DNA of 53,289 nt from a virus: positions 1 to 53,289 of the IMG/VR virus record IMGVR_UViG_3300025652_000005. One strand, 5' to 3'. A program made the position numbers and the translations under genes. Shown in pieces: positions 39,773 through 47,097 of the stretch. Positions within the stretch are counted from its first letter, which is position 1; each line of letters begins with the position of its first letter. The notes under the pieces are model-generated. The model was given only the letters and a program-made list of their open reading frames with translations. It searched no databases and was not told the DNA's origin.

Positions 39773-40224
39773 CAGACCTCCACCAGTTGTACAACTTCTG
39801 GTACATAATCCTTTGCCAGTCGGACGTACTGCGTCGGCAGGCCCATTCCCTTGCGTGGCAGCGCAGCCAGGTATCCTTCCGAAGCCATCTGTGAAAGGTA
39901 CGAAGCGGCGGCTTCTCTCGTGATCCATCCTGTTTTATTCGCGCCCGTTGCTAACTCTTCCATCACCGTGCGTATCGTTACAAGTTCCCCGTCGCGTATG
40001 ACTGCAAGGATTTCCTGCCAAGCCTCGATCCTTCTCAACTTCGTACCCATCCTCTCGTAGTCTGCCTTCAACCGCGCCGCGTGACGGCTGGCAGCAGTCG
40101 GCTCGTCGCATGGCATTCTCGGACGCAAACCTTTCTTCACCATCTCCCGTTCAAACTTCATCATACGTTTAGCTAGACGCTCTTCTCCATCTGCGTGGCT
40201 GTCGCCAATCATAATATTAACCAT
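39772..40224 (-). CDS. Possible winged-helix protein
   Basis: 150 residues. N-terminal helical basic region (ERLAKRMMKFEREMVKKGLRPRMP) and a C-terminal part (WQEILAVIRDGELVTIRTVMEEL... TGWITREAAASYLSQMASEGYLAALPRKGMGLPTQYVRLA) that fits a winged-helix fold. It may be a regulator. Not recognised as a named family. Confidence 0.6.
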   Translation of the reverse strand: MVNIMIGDSHADGEERLAKRMMKFEREMVKKGLRPRMPCDEPTAASRHAARLKADYERMGTKLRRIEAWQEILAVIRDGELVTIRTVMEELATGANKTGWITREAAASYLSQMASEGYLAALPRKGMGLPTQYVRLAKDYVPEVVQLVEV

Positions 40225-40393
40225 CGATCTTACCCCGCATGTTTACCTTCACGATGTCTACAATCGAAAGAAGCTCATCCATCGTGTGCTTTCTTGGGTT
40301 GCCCGTAGCCTTAAACTCCATCTTCAAATTCTCCAGCTTGTACTCGATGCGCTTCAACGCATTCATTGTCTGCTCGTGTTGCTCAATATTCAT
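40217..40393 (-). CDS. Small coiled-coil protein, 58 aa
   Basis: MNIEQHEQTMNALKRIEYKL followed by a short helical part, ending VNMRGKIDG. It overlaps the next gene by 8 nt and its start overlaps the stop of the SleB-like gene, so it fills an otherwise empty stretch in phase with the operon. Coiled coil in the first half. Function unknown. Confidence 0.6.
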   Translation of the reverse strand: MNIEQHEQTMNALKRIEYKLENLKMEFKATGNPRKHTMDELLSIVDIVKVNMRGKIDG

Positions 40394-40782
40394 CCGTTAG
40401 TTTCCTTATAAAAAATGTGTTGTCCGTATTGTGCAGTCTTCGTAAACGCCTTGGCCCAGTACGGGCTGGCGTAGATGGAGTGGTAAAACAGGACACCCTC
40501 TCCAACTTTTCTGGGTGTCCCCTCTTCCATCGCAAGTCGCGCAACATTGGCTGCGATTGCCCATGCCACTGGATCGCGCGGCGTGTCGCTCTTGCCATCG
40601 TGCGTCCAAGAGAATTGCTTGTGCTGCCAGACAACATCGCACACGTTGTCTGGATACTTCTCGCTTGCGACCCTGTTCAAAGTCACTTGCGCCACAGCCA
40701 TCTGACCATCGAAGCTCTCTGATCTGGCCTCGAAGTAGACGTTAATAGCGAGGCAAAGTGCCGCTTGTGTAATTAGAACCAC
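40390..40782 (-). CDS. SleB-like cell-wall hydrolase
   Basis: 130 residues from a GTG with AAAGGA eight bases upstream; a longer ATG start at 40818 is possible but has a poorer site. The hydrolase_2 signature is clear: LAINVYFEARSESFDGQMAVAQVTLNRVASEKYPDNVCDVVWQHKQFSW, with the catalytic Glu in YFEARSE, and later WAIAANVARLAMEE and GEGVLFYHS. SleB proteins are peptidoglycan lytic transglycosylase-type enzymes. A short hydrophobic N-terminus could act as an export signal. It is encoded in the accessory leftward block, not beside the amidase, so a second lysin or an entry or superinfection role is possible. Confidence 0.8.
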   Translation of the reverse strand: MVLITQAALCLAINVYFEARSESFDGQMAVAQVTLNRVASEKYPDNVCDVVWQHKQFSWTHDGKSDTPRDPVAWAIAANVARLAMEEGTPRKVGEGVLFYHSIYASPYWAKAFTKTAQYGQHIFYKETNG

Positions 40783-41005
40783 GTACGTATTCCTTTCTAA
40801 GATGCGGAAGTTTTTCATCGACCAGGCGCATGATGCGCTTGATCTTTTCTTCATCGGCGTGGCGTACGCGCTTTGATCGGATGACGTACGCTACGTGCCA
40901 CCACCAACCGTGCGGTCTCCATCCATCACAAAACGCATACCAACTGCGCTTCATCGTGGGCGAAGACCTATAGTCGAATGAGGTGGGCATTTTCAGTTCA
41001 CGCAT
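40742..41005 (-). CDS. Hypothetical basic protein, 87 aa
   Basis: Trp/His-rich centre (SWYAFCDGWRPHGWWWHVAYVIRSKRVRH) then a helical basic C-terminus. It overlaps the vWA gene stop and the SleB-like start. No family recognised. An inner start at 40990 (MPTSFDY) is possible. Confidence 0.55.
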   Translation of the reverse strand: MRELKMPTSFDYRSSPTMKRSWYAFCDGWRPHGWWWHVAYVIRSKRVRHADEEKIKRIMRLVDEKLPHLRKEYVRGSNYTSGTLPRY

Positions 41006-42845
41006 GAGCGTGACCCTGACTAATCAGCAGCTTTTCTAGGCTGCCGAGTAATGTTTCTCCAAGTTTATTGAAGTCCGTGAGCACAGATTTGCTAAACATT
41101 TTGCTCACATCAATACCGATACCGATGCCGATGACCTCGATACCTATGGCCTCCATTTCCTTGACCAGCGTGCTACACATATCCACCTCACGGTGTCTGC
41201 CGTTCGGTTCGCCATCCGTCAGCATGAGCAAAATCTTACGCGGCTCATGCCAACTCGACATCATATTCGCATACGTCATCAGCGCTGCGTAGCTTGGCGT
41301 ATCGCCCCCGACGGGTTGGAAGTTCAGCGTCGTCTGTAGCTTTAGATAGTTCTCGTGAGAATGTTTGTGTGTCACGATCCAAGGAAGATCACCCATCACA
41401 TCTCGACCGCCGTAAAGGCTTAGGCCACCCCATTCGGTCACATCGTACTTGACACCAGCACGACCGAGCGCATCATTCACAACGTGTACAGCCGACATTG
41501 TGTTGATTGAGCTCATGCTGGTCGAACCATCGACCGCAAGCATCAGCCGCGTCTCCGATGTTCGAACGTCTTCCGTACGTGCAAAGATGTTCTGATTACC
41601 CGCAACCAATTGCGACAACCTACGGCGATCAATACGCCCCGAACTGTACCCGCCCTCGTTGCGCTTACTCTCTTGGCTCATCAACAACCGCGCGAGCCTC
41701 GCACCGTACGCGCTGACATCCTTTCCGATTAGTGCCCGAGCACCCAAATTTTCTTGGGCCAGTAAGTCCTTGTGTTTGTCTGCGTTTCGCCATTGTCCAA
41801 CAACTATATCCTTCACACGGGCCTTTACGTTTGCAATCTGAACCTTTTGTCCCAGCGATTTCCACAGGTCTAGGTGCGTATCGTGTACCGCACTAAACTG
41901 CGTGCAAACCCTGCGCGTATTAGGCTTAGGGCCGTACTTACCAAACACGTCTTGCATGTTATCGGCTTTGCGATCCTCGGCATCTTCCATGCTGAAGCCC
42001 TTTGGCTTCGGCTTGTCAGCATCAGGCTTGTCAGCATCAGGCTTGCCATCACCATCACCCTCGCCGTCAACTTCCTCGCCTTCATCTTGGTCTGGCTTAT
42101 CCTGCCCCTTGCCCTTGCCCTCGCCATCACCATCCTCGCCCTCTGGGTTTGGCTTTGGATGGGTTGGCTTTGGCTGTGGTTCATCTTCCTCACCAAGCTC
42201 TTTGCCCAGCGCCTTGACCCGCTTGCTTATCTTCTTCGCAAGCTCGTAGCTTTCACCAGTATCCTCTGTCGCGTACATCTCCTTCGCAAACTTTCGAGCC
42301 TCTTTGGCTAGATCGTCAGGCATGTCCTCGATGTACTGATCGAGCGCATCGCTTTCGTACCCTGCATTGTGCCGTGCCTGTTGCAGCGCAGCGTACGGTA
42401 TCTCAGTCCACCACGTTTCGCGCCGTGCGGCGTTCTCTTCTGGGTTGTCCTCCCAGTGCTGGTTCTCGTTGCCCAACACGCTATCAACAGTCGCTTGCAA
42501 GCTACGCTTGGCACCTGAGTATTTCTCACATGCCTTGCGCTCCACCAGAACATCCTCGCAAGCGTTCCATATTCCATGCAGATGCTTGGGTGGCTTTTTC
42601 GCCTTTGCCAAACCGAAGTCGGTATCCGTTACATGCCCGACCTCATGGATGTGATAGCCTCTAGCTATCGCCTGATCCTTGGGTGTCATGGTTGCTGCCA
42701 TGTCCATTTCGGGAAGGTTGATTGTCTTGCCGTCGGTATGGGCACCTTGACCTATGAACGTGGTGCGTATGCCTTTCGTACCCATGATCTCCGACAACTT
42801 ATCGAACTCCGTTTTGAGTGCGGCCACTGAATTTTGGTTAAACAT
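40998..42845 (-). CDS. CobT-like vWA-domain protein with HEVGH motif
   Basis: 615 residues, AAGGAT upstream of ATG. Three parts: N-terminal region with a zincin motif HEVGH (residues 67-71) followed by NACEDVLVE near 94-102, a possible third ligand; an acidic Gly/Asp/Lys linker (about 219-280) with tandem DADKP repeats; and a C-terminal von Willebrand A domain with MIDAS motif DGSTS (Asp 439, Ser 441, Ser 443) and LTDGEP near 545. The HExxH plus vWA arrangement and the MoxR ATPase encoded just upstream fit CobS/CobT-type pairs seen in phages. Such a pair works like a AAA+ chaperone with a metal-dependent adaptor; cobalt chelation is not implied here. Target unknown. Confidence 0.85.
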   Translation of the reverse strand: MFNQNSVAALKTEFDKLSEIMGTKGIRTTFIGQGAHTDGKTINLPEMDMAATMTPKDQAIARGYHIHEVGHVTDTDFGLAKAKKPPKHLHGIWNACEDVLVERKACEKYSGAKRSLQATVDSVLGNENQHWEDNPEENAARRETWWTEIPYAALQQARHNAGYESDALDQYIEDMPDDLAKEARKFAKEMYATEDTGESYELAKKISKRVKALGKELGEEDEPQPKPTHPKPNPEGEDGDGEGKGKGQDKPDQDEGEEVDGEGDGDGKPDADKPDADKPKPKGFSMEDAEDRKADNMQDVFGKYGPKPNTRRVCTQFSAVHDTHLDLWKSLGQKVQIANVKARVKDIVVGQWRNADKHKDLLAQENLGARALIGKDVSAYGARLARLLMSQESKRNEGGYSSGRIDRRRLSQLVAGNQNIFARTEDVRTSETRLMLAVDGSTSMSSINTMSAVHVVNDALGRAGVKYDVTEWGGLSLYGGRDVMGDLPWIVTHKHSHENYLKLQTTLNFQPVGGDTPSYAALMTYANMMSSWHEPRKILLMLTDGEPNGRHREVDMCSTLVKEMEAIGIEVIGIGIGIDVSKMFSKSVLTDFNKLGETLLGSLEKLLISQGHAHA

Positions 42846-42868
42846 TTGTGTGATCCTTGATTGATTGA

Positions 42869-44398
42869 TTAGTTGCTGATGCGATCCATGATGCCTGTCA
42901 CAGCAATGCTGTCGCCTTCATCAATGGTATTCATCACGTTCATTTCGAGCGCTCGCTTCACCGCCACCGTGGTGCCCAAGCGTCCCTCGAAGTCGGCAAC
43001 GTACTTGCCTATCGTGATCGTGTTGCGTGGTGAGATCGGCGTTGCTATCGTGCCATCCGCAAACGCTTCGCGGTACGTCTCCAAGAAACTACAGATCAGT
43101 TGCTCGGCTTGCTTCGACAGGGCGGGTGCAAACTTCTTGACCAGCATCATCTCGTCATCCACGTTCAAGTAGTCTACCTTGATGAACACGGGGAACCTGT
43201 TGATCGACGCTCTCGATTGTACCTTCACCGCACTTGCGTACAGTCCAGAACTATCTCCCGTACCCACCGTGTTGGCTGTCGCCATGATGTGAAAGTCAGG
43301 GTGCGGGTGAACCATGCGACCGCCATCTTCCATAAGACGCAGCGCACCACCTTCCAGCACGGGTTGCATCACATAGCTGATATCAGCACGTATCGCATCG
43401 TACTCGTCGAGCAACATAACGACGGGCAGTTGCATCGCCTTGGGCAAGAAGCCATCCACGAACTTGGTGATCTGGTTGCCATCATCGTCGGTGGTCACGC
43501 TCATGGCACCTACGAAGTCAGGCCGCTCGATGGCGCTGTCCATGTTGGCACGCATCATCATGCGTCCGGTGTGCGCACACACCTGAGCAATGAACGTCGT
43601 CTTTCCCGTACCCGTGTGACCAGTCAACCAAGCATTGTTCTTGGTCTCTATGGCCCACAACGCATCCGCTAGGTTGCTTCTGTTGAAGATGTAATTGTGA
43701 TCCTTGGCAGGCACCAACGGGTTGTCGTACTCCCAATCGTACACGGTGATCTCCATGTCCAAGAGGCGGTCTTGGATACCGAACACTACCTGTGCATTGA
43801 CCCTGCGCGGCGTACCTTCTGGGATGTCACCGCTTGCGGGTACAATAGCCGCCACCGCAACGGGCGCTGGCTTGTTCCGCAAGGCCACCACCTCATTGAG
43901 CAGCCCTTGCAGATCGTTCATCTCGCCATTGGTAGCAACACGCAGCAACACGTTCGCCGCTGTCGCAATGTCATCTGCCACATCGTACGTAGGCGACGTA
44001 GGCGACGTGCCGAGATCGTCAGGGATGTAATCGGAGATGCTTGCACTGTTGAGGTCTAATTCATTGCTCCAAGGCCACATCTCGCACATGCTTCCGTCAG
44101 TGGGGACGCACTTGAAGGCATCAAGGATACTATGAAGGCCTTCGTCGCACATCAGCTCCTCCAGAAGATAACCCAACGCCTTGGCGCTCATGCGGTCGAA
44201 AATCTGTGACACACTAACGCTGCGCATCTTCTTGCTTGCTATGTGGGTGCTGTTCACGAGAGCAGAACCATTTGCTTCGGTGGCAATCGCGGTGAGGTCT
44301 ATGCCCTTGAATTCTGCGGCTGAGTAGATCGCTCCGCGCAGAATTGTCTGAGCCTTGCGTGCATCGTGGGTATCTATAATGTTTTGAACAGTTGTCAT
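42869..44398 (-). CDS. CobS-like MoxR-family AAA+ ATPase
   Basis: 509 residues. Walker A GHTGTGKT (260-267), Walker B VMLLDEYD (327-334), sensor I in FHIMATANTVGTGD, and the arginine region SRASINRFPVF. The pattern PDFVGAM...FLPKAMQLPVV is typical of MoxR/CobS proteins. The first 200 residues are a separate helical domain not seen in short CobS proteins. It likely remodels a target with the vWA partner encoded 23 bases downstream. Its promoter carries the best operator palindrome in the genome, so it is probably under phage repressor control. Confidence 0.85.
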   Translation of the reverse strand: MTTVQNIIDTHDARKAQTILRGAIYSAAEFKGIDLTAIATEANGSALVNSTHIASKKMRSVSVSQIFDRMSAKALGYLLEELMCDEGLHSILDAFKCVPTDGSMCEMWPWSNELDLNSASISDYIPDDLGTSPTSPTYDVADDIATAANVLLRVATNGEMNDLQGLLNEVVALRNKPAPVAVAAIVPASGDIPEGTPRRVNAQVVFGIQDRLLDMEITVYDWEYDNPLVPAKDHNYIFNRSNLADALWAIETKNNAWLTGHTGTGKTTFIAQVCAHTGRMMMRANMDSAIERPDFVGAMSVTTDDDGNQITKFVDGFLPKAMQLPVVMLLDEYDAIRADISYVMQPVLEGGALRLMEDGGRMVHPHPDFHIMATANTVGTGDSSGLYASAVKVQSRASINRFPVFIKVDYLNVDDEMMLVKKFAPALSKQAEQLICSFLETYREAFADGTIATPISPRNTITIGKYVADFEGRLGTTVAVKRALEMNVMNTIDEGDSIAVTGIMDRISN

Positions 44399-44425
44399 GT
44401 GATGTTCTTTCTTGATTATGGTTGT

Positions 44426-44456
44426 AGTGTAAACAACACAACGGAAGTTGTGTCAA
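44426..44456 (-). promoter_or_regulatory. Leftward promoter with perfect 18-bp operator palindrome
   Basis: ACACAAC-GGAA-GTTGTGT at 44436-44453 is a perfect palindrome. It overlaps a consensus TTGACA -35 box (complement of 44451-44456). TACACT (44431 to 44426) or TTTACA two bases earlier could be the -10. A further GTTGTG lies upstream at 44461-44466. A protein bound here would block the promoter of the CobS/CobT-like genes. Confidence 0.75.
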
Positions 44457-44472
44457 GTTAGTTGTGCAGACG

Positions 44473-44510
44473 GCACAAAAGAGACCGCAGACTAATCAAA
44501 GTCAGCGGCC
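44473..44510 (-). terminator. Leftward terminator before CobS-like promoter
   Basis: Stem CCGCTGACT / AGTCTGCGG (minus strand, one mismatch) with a six-base loop and a U-rich TCTCTTTT tail. Two further hairpins (GCCCC/GGGGC, and a perfect TTCTATC/GATAGAA stem, 44535-44558) lie between it and the stop at 44578. Together they insulate the small-gene cassette from the CobS operon. Confidence 0.65.
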
Positions 44511-44577
44511 TAATCTCTTTAGTTCCTCTTCTATCTTTGATAGAAGGTCGCCCCTGCGCGGGGCAGTATTTTATTGG

Positions 44578-44835
44578 TTAATGATCTGGTTGTACGTTGG
44601 GCGAAGCATCAGGGAACAGTCCCTCCATCAGCGCGAACTGATCGTCAGCAGCCCCTTGAGAATTGAACTCACGCTCGAACAGGATTTCGACCTGTCCTGT
44701 CTGTTCAAGCCGCAGATGCAACGCTACTTCCCAACTGTCTGCTTCCTCCATCGTGGGTGAAAGCGTCTCTCCGCCCATACCGAACATGCAAAGCTCAAGC
44801 TCCCATTCGATTGCCTTGGGTACATTCATTCTCAT
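44578..44835 (-). CDS. Hypothetical protein, 85 aa
   Basis: From MRMNVPKAIEWELELC with a strong AAGGAGG site. Acidic (SPTMEEADSWEVALHLRLEQTGQVEILFEREF), beta-type. Last gene of the small accessory cassette. Start overlaps the upstream stop as ATGA. No family recognised. Confidence 0.65.
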   Translation of the reverse strand: MRMNVPKAIEWELELCMFGMGGETLSPTMEEADSWEVALHLRLEQTGQVEILFEREFNSQGAADDQFALMEGLFPDASPNVQPDH

Positions 44836-45014
44836 GCTGCGTCCTCCTTGTATTTCGGGTCTACGAAGTGCCATGTGTCGGGCGTCAACGTCTGCGAAAG
44901 CATACCAAACCCCGCCCATCCTTTGACCTCACCACACGCCTCCATGATGCGCGCAGAGTGCATTAGGTCTTCGGTTTCGATGTCGCTTAGTTGGCGACTA
45001 CATGTGATTTTCAT
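44832..45014 (-). CDS. Hypothetical protein, 60 aa
   Basis: AGGAG upstream of ATG. Short mixed sequence (KITCSRQLSDIETEDLMHSARIMEACGEVKGWAGFGML) that could form a small alpha/beta fold. Coupled to both neighbours by overlapping codons. Function unknown. Confidence 0.6.
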   Translation of the reverse strand: MKITCSRQLSDIETEDLMHSARIMEACGEVKGWAGFGMLSQTLTPDTWHFVDPKYKEDAA

Positions 45015-45172
45015 TCTTCGTTCTCCTCCATTGTGTAGGTGACTTTGAGAGGGGCGTCGTCGAGCAACTCCAACGGGTGAATATCTTGCAACGCCTTTCT
45101 CGCATCATCGGGCGTATCCGCTCGAAAGTGAAAGGCGTCGTGGATTGTCATGCCTACGATGTAAGTCTTCAT
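45011..45172 (-). CDS. Hypothetical protein, 53 aa
   Basis: From MKTYIVGMTIHDAFHF with GAGGAG upstream; the longer frame to 45229 is not needed. Beta-helix-beta-like (YIVGMTIHDAFHFRADTPDDARKALQDIHPLE), acidic end. Overlaps the next start by ATGA-type coupling. Function unknown. Confidence 0.6.
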   Translation of the reverse strand: MKTYIVGMTIHDAFHFRADTPDDARKALQDIHPLELLDDAPLKVTYTMEENEE

Positions 45173-45375
45173 GCCGCGTTCTCCTCGTGGTTCATTATGC
45201 AACGGTCGCACCATATCTGGGTTAGCCAAACATCCTCTTCATCCCATTCGGGTGTGGGCAACTCATTGCCTTTAGCCTCACCGCCGCATACCTCGCACAC
45301 GGCGGTGAGGTTTGTCGTACATTCGATTAGCCAATGGCTGATCGCGTACATCAATTTGTAAATTAGGTTCCTCAT
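45169..45375 (-). CDS. Small protein with two Cys pairs
   Basis: 68 residues from MRNLIYKLMYAIS, AAGGTGG upstream. Amphipathic or membrane-seeking N-terminus (LIYKLMYAISHWLIECTTNL) and CEVC ... CDRC pairs about 30 residues apart, likely a zinc-binding site. Function unknown. Confidence 0.6.
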   Translation of the reverse strand: MRNLIYKLMYAISHWLIECTTNLTAVCEVCGGEAKGNELPTPEWDEEDVWLTQIWCDRCIMNHEENAA

Positions 45376-45797
45376 GCTGCGTCCACCTTGTCTGCGTACG
45401 CCTCTGCCACGCGGGTGTGATAGCCCGTCCAGCGCATCTCGAACTTGATGCGATCCAGCTCGTCCTGTCCTGTGGAGTGGCCGACTGTCACGATCAGCTT
45501 GTCGCTGCCCTCCATGTGTCGAATGACGTAGACAAAATCGAACCATGTGTTGCTCGCGGCATCGGGGTTGACCAAGCGAACGTCACCGCTGCCTGTCTTG
45601 TTGGCTGCCACGAACGACGCGGCAAACTCGTCTGCCTCGAAGCGTGGCAGTGTCCAAGCAATCTTCAAGGCGTCCTCGATCATGGACTGCACACCTGACG
45701 GGTGCCCGTCCCAATGCTTGTAGATGGCGTAAACAGTATCGGTTTCGCCAATGCTTTCGTTCGCCTCCGTAATGTAGATTAATGCGTTCGTAGACAT
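45372..45797 (-). CDS. Hypothetical protein, 141 aa
   Basis: From MSTNALIYITEANESIG with AAGGAGA upstream. The sequence ALIYITEANESIGETDTVYAIYKHWDGHPSGVQSMIEDALK looks like a small enzyme-like or inhibitor-like alpha/beta fold, in which KHWDGHP and GHSTGQDELDRIKFEMRWTGYHTRVAEAYADK are the most distinctive parts. A KHWDGYP-type motif recurs in phage hypothetical proteins. Largest gene of the cassette. Function unknown. Confidence 0.65.
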   Translation of the reverse strand: MSTNALIYITEANESIGETDTVYAIYKHWDGHPSGVQSMIEDALKIAWTLPRFEADEFAASFVAANKTGSGDVRLVNPDAASNTWFDFVYVIRHMEGSDKLIVTVGHSTGQDELDRIKFEMRWTGYHTRVAEAYADKVDAA

Positions 45798-45873
45798 ATG
45801 TGTCTCCTTAATGTCTGGGTTGTCATGCGATGGTGCATGGGATCGGGCGACGCTACTCGCCCTCACCGATGCG

Positions 45874-46077
45874 TCATGCTGCGGCTTCAGCCTCGTACAT
45901 GGCGTGCTGGATGCGGTCGTAAACGTCCCAGCGGTCTTCGCCTGTGAAGTCTCCAACCACGCGGCAGTTTGCCAATGCCGCTGGGTAGTTGCGGTCGTGG
46001 TCATCCTTCGCGCGGTCAATGTAAAAGCGAGCACGGCTTTCGAGTACGCGAATGTAGGCGTCGATTGAGGTTTTCAT
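45874..46077 (-). CDS. Hypothetical protein, 67 aa
   Basis: AAGGAGA upstream of ATG. Helical and charged (IDAYIRVLESRARFYIDRAKDDHDRNYPAAL), ending in AEAAA. The 76-base gap to the next gene has no obvious signal. Function unknown. Confidence 0.6.
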   Translation of the reverse strand: MKTSIDAYIRVLESRARFYIDRAKDDHDRNYPAALANCRVVGDFTGEDRWDVYDRIQHAMYEAEAAA

Positions 46078-46101
46078 GTGTAGTTCTCCTTCATGTGTGG
46101 G

Positions 46102-46326
46102 TTATTCGACGTGGTGATCGTAGATGTTTGGGTTGATCCAAGGCACGAGAACGCACTCGCCCTTGATGTACGTACCGTCCACTGTGCGTGTGACTTGGCC
46201 GCAGCCTGTGATGGCGTTGATGCCAAGCCATGCGAACAGAAGGCCAGCGAAAATGCTGAGTACGAAGCCCCTCACGCTGGGGGCTAAGTTCTCTTCGTAT
46301 GCGGTACGGGATTGGTACGAGTTCAT
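46102..46326 (-). CDS. Small membrane protein, 74 aa
   Basis: From MNSYQSRTAYEENLAPSVRG with GGAGG upstream. One transmembrane helix (GFVLSIFAGLLFAWLGINAITG) then a short Cys-containing domain (CGQVTRTVDGTYIKGECVLVPWINPN). It may act at the host membrane, for example in superinfection exclusion. No family recognised. Confidence 0.65.
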   Translation of the reverse strand: MNSYQSRTAYEENLAPSVRGFVLSIFAGLLFAWLGINAITGCGQVTRTVDGTYIKGECVLVPWINPNIYDHHVE

Positions 46327-46330
46327 GCGA

Positions 46331-46534
46331 TCAACCTCCAAAGCGGGTGAAGGTGGACAGGAATACGAAGTTGTCGTCGGCTGCGATCTCTTCGCACATC
46401 GCGTCGTACTCGACGGCCTTGCGTACACGCTCGGCATCGAGCCGGATGAACGAACCGACGGCCTGCCAGTTGTCGCACGGGTCGTCGTTGGTGTGCGCTG
46501 GGGTGAGTGTCGGGTGTGATTGACGTGTGTGCAT
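46331..46534 (-). CDS. Hypothetical protein, 67 aa
   Basis: From MHTRQSHPTLTPAHTND with AAAGGAG upstream. N-terminus disordered and His/Thr-rich; C-terminal helix (FIRLDAERVRKAVEYDAMCEEIAADDNFVFL). First gene of the small cassette. Function unknown. Confidence 0.6.
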   Translation of the reverse strand: MHTRQSHPTLTPAHTNDDPCDNWQAVGSFIRLDAERVRKAVEYDAMCEEIAADDNFVFLSTFTRFGG

Positions 46535-46577
46535 GGGGGTCTCCTTTTCATGCGGGTGAACCGTGCCGGACAGCACG

Positions 46578-46606
46578 AAAAAACCCCAACGCTTGCGCGA
46601 AGGGGC
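46578..46606 (-). terminator. Leftward terminator after Lys/Ala-rich protein gene
   Basis: On the minus strand CCCCTTCGC-GCAA-GCGTTGGGG (T-T mismatches inside) is followed by TTTTTT. It ends the 46636 gene; the following cassette must use read-through or its own promoter. Confidence 0.85.
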
Positions 46607-46635
46607 TAATTGCTGTTGTCCGTTTGTGGGTGTGA

Positions 46636-47097
46636 TTAACCGCGCAGGAAGGAAGCGATCAGGCCTGCTTCGGGTGAGTTGCCCAAGCCAGAGGAGATCA
46701 ACACTGCGTACGCCTTGGCGGCTGCAACCGCGTCAACGCCATCGGCGATCTCGGGTGCTTTGGCCTTGGGCGCGGCTTTCTTCGCGCGGGTCTTCGCGAC
46801 AGCTTTGACGGCCTTCACGGCTGCGCCTGCGTCTTTCTTCGCCTTGGCGTCTGCGTTGATCGCGGCCCAGTCTTCGCGTGTGCCCGAGACGACCAGCTTG
46901 ATGCGAACGAGGTCGCCTGTCTCGATGTAACGCACGAGCGTCTTCCAAGCGCGTTTGGCGTTCTTCGCGGCTTGCGCCTTGATGCGAGCGGCTACCTCGG
47001 CGCGACCCTTGACGGGTGCTGCGAGGTACATTTCGGCTGCTGCCTTGCGTGTGAAGCAAGCTACTACGGGTGCGACGGCTGTGTTTGTTTTTGTCAT
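46636..47097 (-). CDS. Lys/Ala-rich protein with histone-H1-like segment
   Basis: 153 residues, AAGGAA upstream. A folded-looking first half (PVVACFTRKAAAEMYLAAPVKGRAEVAARIKAQAAKNAKRAWKTLVRYIETGDLVRIKLVVSG) leads to an H1-like tract (AAVKAVKAVAKTRAKKAAPKAKAP) and a short acidic end. This composition suggests DNA binding. It stands alone with a good terminator and a long upstream leader, so it is probably well expressed, perhaps early. Confidence 0.7.
   Translation of the reverse strand: MTKTNTAVAPVVACFTRKAAAEMYLAAPVKGRAEVAARIKAQAAKNAKRAWKTLVRYIETGDLVRIKLVVSGTREDWAAINADAKAKKDAGAAVKAVKAVAKTRAKKAAPKAKAPEIADGVDAVAAAKAYAVLISSGLGNSPEAGLIASFLRG

Noticed and set aside
42869-44398. Genuine cobaltochelatase subunits (cobalamin synthesis)
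   Set aside because: There is no CobN or other cobalamin gene, and phage CobS/CobT-like proteins occur widely without them. The MoxR-vWA module reading is safer.
46102-46551. 149-residue protein with Arg/Thr/Pro-rich N-terminus
   Set aside because: The extra 75 residues are a shadow of the upstream gene at 46331-46534; the ATG at 46326 with GGAGG upstream is the better start.
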